NCBI GenBank assembly: GCA_964455395.1
Contig: CAYVWB010000017.1
Span: 7,473-71,472 of the forward strand
Direction of reading: 5' to 3'
Origin: CAYVWB01 sp964455395
GTDB taxonomy: Bacteria; Desulfobacterota; Desulfovibrionia; Desulfovibrionales; Desulfovibrionaceae
Length of the DNA: 64,000 nt
The translations under genes were made by a program, and so were the position numbers. Shown piece by piece: positions 60,558-64,000 of this stretch. Every line of letters starts with the position of its first letter. Position 1 is the stretch's first letter. Under the pieces are notes generated by a model. It was given only the letters and a program-made list of their open reading frames with translations. It was not told the DNA's origin and ran no database searches.

Positions 60558-61310
60558 TCAGCCCAGCACGATGCGGCTGAAGCTTTCCGCCTGCAAAGAG
60601 GCGCCTCCTACCAGCACGCCGTCCACATTGTCAAGCGCGATGATCTCCGAGACGTTGTCGGGCTTCACGCTGCCGCCGTACAGTATGCGGACCAGGGAGC
60701 CGGCTGCAGGCAGTTCCGCTGCGAGAATCTCCCGGACCATGCGGTGCGCTTCCAGAATCTCCGGCGGACCGGCTGTCTTGCCGGTGCCGATGGCCCAGAC
60801 CGGCTCGTAAGCGACGGAAATTAGCTCGTGGTTGGCGGACTTGTCAAGCCCTTCGAGGCCGCTGGCGATCTGCCGTCGCAGCACCGCTTCCAGCTCCCCG
60901 TTCTCCCGTTGTTCCAGTGTTTCGCCCACGCACAACACCACATGCAACCCACTGCGCGCTGCAAACGACGTCTTCTCGCCCACGAACCCGTCGCTCTCAC
61001 CCAACACGTGACGACGCTCGGAGTGCCCCGTCAGCACTGCGCGGCAGCCAGCGTCCACCAGCATCCGCGGCGAAATCTCGCCGGTGAAGGCCCCATCCTC
61101 CGCGGGGTAGCAATCCTGCCCACCCACCAGATACCCCGCCTTGCCGGCGAACGCCTCCGCAACCGCTGCGATGGCCGTGAACGGCGGGAACACCAGCACT
61201 TCCCGGTCATCCGGAAGCTCGCCCAGCGTTTGGGTCAGCGCTTCCGCCGTGGACTTGGCTTCACTGTAGGTCTTGTACATCTTCCAGTTGGCGGCCATGA
61301 GCTTCTTCAT
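60558..61310 (-). CDS. tpiA: triosephosphate isomerase
   Basis: Glycolysis/gluconeogenesis. Catalytic residues: Asn-Lys in AANWKMYK, His in LTGHSERRH, Glu in AYEPVWAIGTGK, and the phosphate loop LYGGSVKPDN. 250 residues. ATG 61310 is preceded by GGAGG; a further in-frame upstream start is non-conserved. Confidence 0.97.
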   Translation of the reverse strand: MKKLMAANWKMYKTYSEAKSTAEALTQTLGELPDDREVLVFPPFTAIAAVAEAFAGKAGYLVGGQDCYPAEDGAFTGEISPRMLVDAGCRAVLTGHSERRHVLGESDGFVGEKTSFAARSGLHVVLCVGETLEQRENGELEAVLRRQIASGLEGLDKSANHELISVAYEPVWAIGTGKTAGPPEILEAHRMVREILAAELPAAGSLVRILYGGSVKPDNVSEIIALDNVDGVLVGGASLQAESFSRIVLG

Positions 61311-61443
61311 GCCTTTCCTCCGTGGGGTCATCGTGGTGCTGCGTGTTGAAGGGGGAGACGCCTGCCGTGGCGCGGCGGGACCATCTTCTAGAGGCGAGAC
61401 GACGCCGGACTCCGGCCGTCAGGTTCGGCTCCGGCGCAACGGG

Positions 61444-61947
61444 TCAAACCGGCGGCGGTTGCATTTCCAGACGCATCACCAGCGCGTCTTCCCCGGTGTC
61501 CGGATAATACCTGGGACGCACGCCCACTTGCAGGAACCCGGTTCGCGCGTACAGGGCATGCGCCGGCGCGTTGGAGGCGCGCACTTCCAGATACGTCTCC
61601 TGTATGCCCAGTTTGCGGCCTATTTGCAATACGAGCGTCAGTAAACGCTTACCCAGTCCAAGGCGGCGCAGCTCCGCCCGCACGGCGATGTTCAGGATTT
61701 CCATTTCCGGGGGAACCATGTACACGGAGCAGTACGCTGCGAGCGACCCCGGCAACGCAGCGACGCCCGCTTCGGGTTTGGGAAGGTCGGGGACCAGCAG
61801 GCCGAAGACGTGGAATACCCGCTGGGTGAAAGCGAGCCGGAACTGCGCCGCGTCCCACGGACATGCGAAACACTGTCGCTCCAGGCCGAGCAGCTCCTCC
61901 AGGCGGTCCTCTTCCAGACGTAGAAAGGTGAAGTCGGTGGCGTTCAT
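61444..61947 (-). CDS. rimI: ribosomal protein S18 alanine N-acetyltransferase (GNAT)
   Basis: 167 residues with the GNAT acetyl-CoA loop RRLGLGKRLL and ASNAPAHALYARTGFLQVG, plus the RimI-type YYPDTGEDALVMRLEM end. It acetylates the N-terminus of S18 or serves as a general N-terminal acetyltransferase. Start ATG 61947 has a weak ribosome binding site. Divergent from the Nudix gene by 49 bp; lies upstream of tpiA. Confidence 0.88.
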   Translation of the reverse strand: MNATDFTFLRLEEDRLEELLGLERQCFACPWDAAQFRLAFTQRVFHVFGLLVPDLPKPEAGVAALPGSLAAYCSVYMVPPEMEILNIAVRAELRRLGLGKRLLTLVLQIGRKLGIQETYLEVRASNAPAHALYARTGFLQVGVRPRYYPDTGEDALVMRLEMQPPPV

Positions 61948-61996
61948 ACAGTCCAACAGTCGACAGGATGCGACAACGCAGAGATTGCCGCGGACC

Positions 61997-62548
61997 ATGC
62001 ACACGAACCGTCCCGACAACGAGACGGAGCTGCTGGAGGTCGTGGACTCCCAGGACAGACCCGTGGCCGCCCTGCCCCGCGCCGAGGTGCTGCGTCAGTC
62101 CCTCTACCACCGCGCCGTGCTCGTGCTCCTCTACGACCGCGACCGGCGCCTCTACCTCCAGCGCCGCGCGCGGACAAAAAAGCTCTACCCCGGCCGGCTG
62201 GATCTCTCCGCCACGGGGCTGGTGCGCGCCGGCGAGTCCCGGGAGGACGCCGCCGTGCGCGAGCTGCGGGAGGAGCTGGGACTGGTCTTCGCCGGTCTGC
62301 GGCGCGTGGGCGCTGCGGAGGCTTCGCACTTGACCGCCTACGCCTTTGTCACGCTCTTCACGACGGGACCCACGGAGGCTGCGCCTCACCCGGACGCCGT
62401 GGAGACGGAGGGCGGCTTTTTCGTCACCCGGCGCGAGGCGGCCTATCTGGTGGCGTCGCATCGCGAGCAGCTCACCCCGGGGCTCGTGCACTTCTGGGAG
62501 CGCGGGCTCCTCTTCCCCGAACAGGCGACGCATCAGCCTGCGCAATGA
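61997..62548 (+). CDS. Nudix hydrolase (IPP-isomerase-like)
   Basis: 183 residues. The complete Nudix box reads G-LVRAG-E-SREDAAV-RELREELGL (Gx5Ex7REUxEExGU). The N-terminus (LLEVVDSQDRPVAALPRAEV) and the YLQRRARTKKLYPGRLDLSA region resemble the YfcD/isopentenyl-diphosphate-isomerase-like subgroup, and such genes are often labelled IPP isomerase in Desulfovibrio. The isomerase Cys and Tyr are not evident, so a pyrophosphohydrolase is likelier. ATG 61997; weak ribosome binding site. Confidence 0.87.
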   Translation: MHTNRPDNETELLEVVDSQDRPVAALPRAEVLRQSLYHRAVLVLLYDRDRRLYLQRRARTKKLYPGRLDLSATGLVRAGESREDAAVRELREELGLVFAGLRRVGAAEASHLTAYAFVTLFTTGPTEAAPHPDAVETEGGFFVTRREAAYLVASHREQLTPGLVHFWERGLLFPEQATHQPAQ

Positions 62549-62647
62549 CCCTGCCGCCGTGGCGTCCCGTCATCCGGCCCCCCTCCCCGACAACGGCGGC
62601 TTGGCGCGAAGCTCCCGCATTGGGAAGCGGCCGCGTGTGATGTCGAA

Positions 62648-63481
62648 TCAATCGCGCAGGAGCGCGGCCGTGGCGGTGTGGATGCGACCGTTGGTGGCAA
62701 GGATGTCCGGCGCGAAAAGGTCGTGCGGGGTGGCGCCGTCCATGCGCGACACCGCGCCGCCGGCTTCCTGCACCAGGAGCACCCCGGCTGCTGTGTCCCA
62801 CGGTTTCAAGTGCAGCTCGTAGAAAGCGTCATAGCGGCCGCACGCCAAGTAGGCCAAGTCCAAGGCGGCGGAGCCATACCGCCGCACGCCGCGGGTGGTC
62901 TTGAGCACGGCGGCCAGCCAGCGGGCCACGCGTTCGGCGTGCTCCGGCACATCATACGGGAATCCTGTGGCCACCAGGCTTTCCTGCAGCGTGTCCGTCG
63001 CCGTCACGGCGCAGGGTTCTCCGTTCAGGAACGCGCCACGGCCGCGCGCGGCGGTGAAGGTTTCCTGGAGGATGGGGTTGTGGACCACGCCCAGCGCCAA
63101 GCCGTCGCCATCCCACAAGGCCAGGGAGAGCGCCACGAAGGGGAGCTTGTGGGCGAAGTTCGTGGTGCCGTCGAGGGGGTCCACGATCCAGACGGGAGCG
63201 TCGCGCCGAGTCAGCAGGTCTGGTTCGAGTCGCGCGCCCTGCTCGCTGGCGGTCTCCTCGCCGAGGAAGGCGGCGTCGGGCAAGATGGCCTCGAGCGTCT
63301 CTCGCAAGGCTTCCTCCACGGCGAGGTCTGTCTGGGTGACGAGGTCGATGCGTCCCTTGTGGCGGATCTGGCGGGGCTTGTCCCAGTGGTCGCGGACGAT
63401 GGCGCCGGCGGCGAGGGCGGCTTCGCGGGCGCGGTCGAGCGTTGCGTCAAGCGTCTCCGCAGGAAGAATGCGTTGGGACAT
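62648..63481 (-). CDS. suhB: inositol monophosphatase family protein
   Basis: A Mg2+-dependent phosphatase. Metal sites FLGEETASE, WIVDPLDGTTNFAH (DPxDGTxN) and KPWDTAAGVLLVQEAGG are all present. 277 residues. Bacterial members act on inositol phosphates and also bind rRNA transcription complexes (SuhB). Fructose-1,6-bisphosphatase or PAP phosphatase activity is possible. Start ATG 63481; weak ribosome binding site. Confidence 0.9.
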   Translation of the reverse strand: MSQRILPAETLDATLDRAREAALAAGAIVRDHWDKPRQIRHKGRIDLVTQTDLAVEEALRETLEAILPDAAFLGEETASEQGARLEPDLLTRRDAPVWIVDPLDGTTNFAHKLPFVALSLALWDGDGLALGVVHNPILQETFTAARGRGAFLNGEPCAVTATDTLQESLVATGFPYDVPEHAERVARWLAAVLKTTRGVRRYGSAALDLAYLACGRYDAFYELHLKPWDTAAGVLLVQEAGGAVSRMDGATPHDLFAPDILATNGRIHTATAALLRD

Positions 63482-63532
63482 GGGGGTGCTCGGGCGGGTC
63501 GGAGTGCATCGAAGGAGACGAAGAGGGCCGTG

Positions 63533-64000
63533 TCAGTTGATGAAGACCATGTCGTAGGCGCCGTCCTTGCCTTCGATGGTGCGGCCGGTGCCGCGCACCA
63601 CGGTGGTGAGGGGTTCGTCGTCCACTTGCACGGTGATGCCCGTGTTGCGTGTGATGAGCTGATCCAGGCCTTTGAGGAGAGCGCCGCCGCCGGCGAGGAG
63701 CATGCCGTTGGCGCCCACGTCCACCACGAGTTCGGCAGGTGTCTTCTCCAGGGCTTTGCGGACTGCGCGCACGATGACTTTCACGGGTTCCTTGAGGGCT
63801 TCGCGGATCTGTGCGTCCGTGACGGTCACAGTGGAGGGCCCGCCGTGGATGAGGTCTTTGCCGGGGACTTTCATCTGCAGCGCTTCGGGGAGGGTGTAGG
63901 CGGAGCCCACACCGATCTTCACTTTTTCCGCCATGTTTTCACCGATGATGAGGCGGTGTTCATCTTGAAAGTAGCGCTGGATGGTGGCGTTCATGCCATC
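63533..64000 (-). CDS. mreB: rod-shape-determining protein MreB (C-terminal part, cut by the window end)
   Basis: Actin-like cell-shape protein. The visible 155 residues cover the C-terminal half: IGENMAEKVKIGVGSAY, GGPSTVTVTDAQIREAL, and the second phosphate loop GMLLAGGGALLKGLDQLI, ending TIEGKDGAYDMVFIN. The gene continues beyond 64,000 on the minus strand. It is 51 bp upstream of suhB. An Mbl-type paralogue cannot be excluded. Confidence 0.92.
   Translation of the reverse strand, partial: DGMNATIQRYFQDEHRLIIGENMAEKVKIGVGSAYTLPEALQMKVPGKDLIHGGPSTVTVTDAQIREALKEPVKVIVRAVRKALEKTPAELVVDVGANGMLLAGGGALLKGLDQLITRNTGITVQVDDEPLTTVVRGTGRTIEGKDGAYDMVFIN

Overview
The window is GC-rich and carries an almost continuous set of bacterial housekeeping genes. 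Several features point to a halophilic or halotolerant sulfate-reducing-type bacterium of the Desulfovibrionales (Desulfobacterota). These are the order secG–tpiA–rimI–Nudix–suhB, a dapL-type aminotransferase followed by folK, a YHS-domain gene and an fsa-like aldolase, a PxxKW cysteine-rich protein, the tmRNA tag ANNDYDYALAA, and a DHH–CBS–poly(A)-polymerase fusion. A two-gene glycine betaine synthesis operon (glycine/sarcosine and sarcosine/dimethylglycine methyltransferases) and many acidic proteins support salt adaptation. The taxon is inferred from gene content and order, not from a search.

Layout: bases 1–2,380 hold the end of an upstream basic protein, metG, and an initiator tRNA with its own promoter and terminator. 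Bases 2,381–11,723 look like a decaying accessory segment between tRNA-fMet and the tmRNA gene. It holds a frameshifted radical SAM/SPASM gene, a truncated alkaline-phosphatase-superfamily (sulfatase-like) gene, an SLC13 permease, a small HTH protein, a pilin-like fragment, an orphan GspE/PilB ATPase with a receiver-like tail, and a broken tyrosine recombinase ending about 100 bp from the 3' end of ssrA. From ssrA onward the gene content is mostly core.

Bases 12–25 kb carry a chemoreceptor, a ZIP-like transporter with an inserted cNMP-binding-like domain, a purine/methylthioadenosine salvage group (two amidohydrolase deaminases, apt, mtnP), and the yajC–secD–secF translocon operon. Bases 26–45 kb carry the tRNA nucleotidyltransferase fusion, xerD, dapL–folK–YHS, an fsa-like aldolase, a CHASE2 adenylate/guanylate cyclase, yedF, an rluB-like pseudouridine synthase, a VOC protein, two LolA-type proteins, ftsK, efp and aroQ. 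Bases 46–58 kb carry engB, the betaine operon, a YitT-type membrane protein, a SLOG protein, HIT–lapA, mutS, lysA and a DNA-alkylation-repeat protein. Bases 58–64 kb carry a PEGA-repeat secreted protein, tRNA-Leu(GAG), secG, tpiA, rimI, a Nudix hydrolase, suhB and the end of mreB.

Functional links: betaine synthesis uses three S-adenosylmethionine per glycine. The SAH/MTA-deaminase-like pair, apt and mtnP would process the resulting adenosyl by-products, so the window contains both a heavy SAM consumer and its salvage genes. The least explained structure is a dispersed intergenic element built around a 34-bp near-palindrome. It occurs as a tandem 137-bp pair beside xerD (28.9–29.15 kb) and as a 187-bp pair in inverted orientation at 39.6–40.1 kb.
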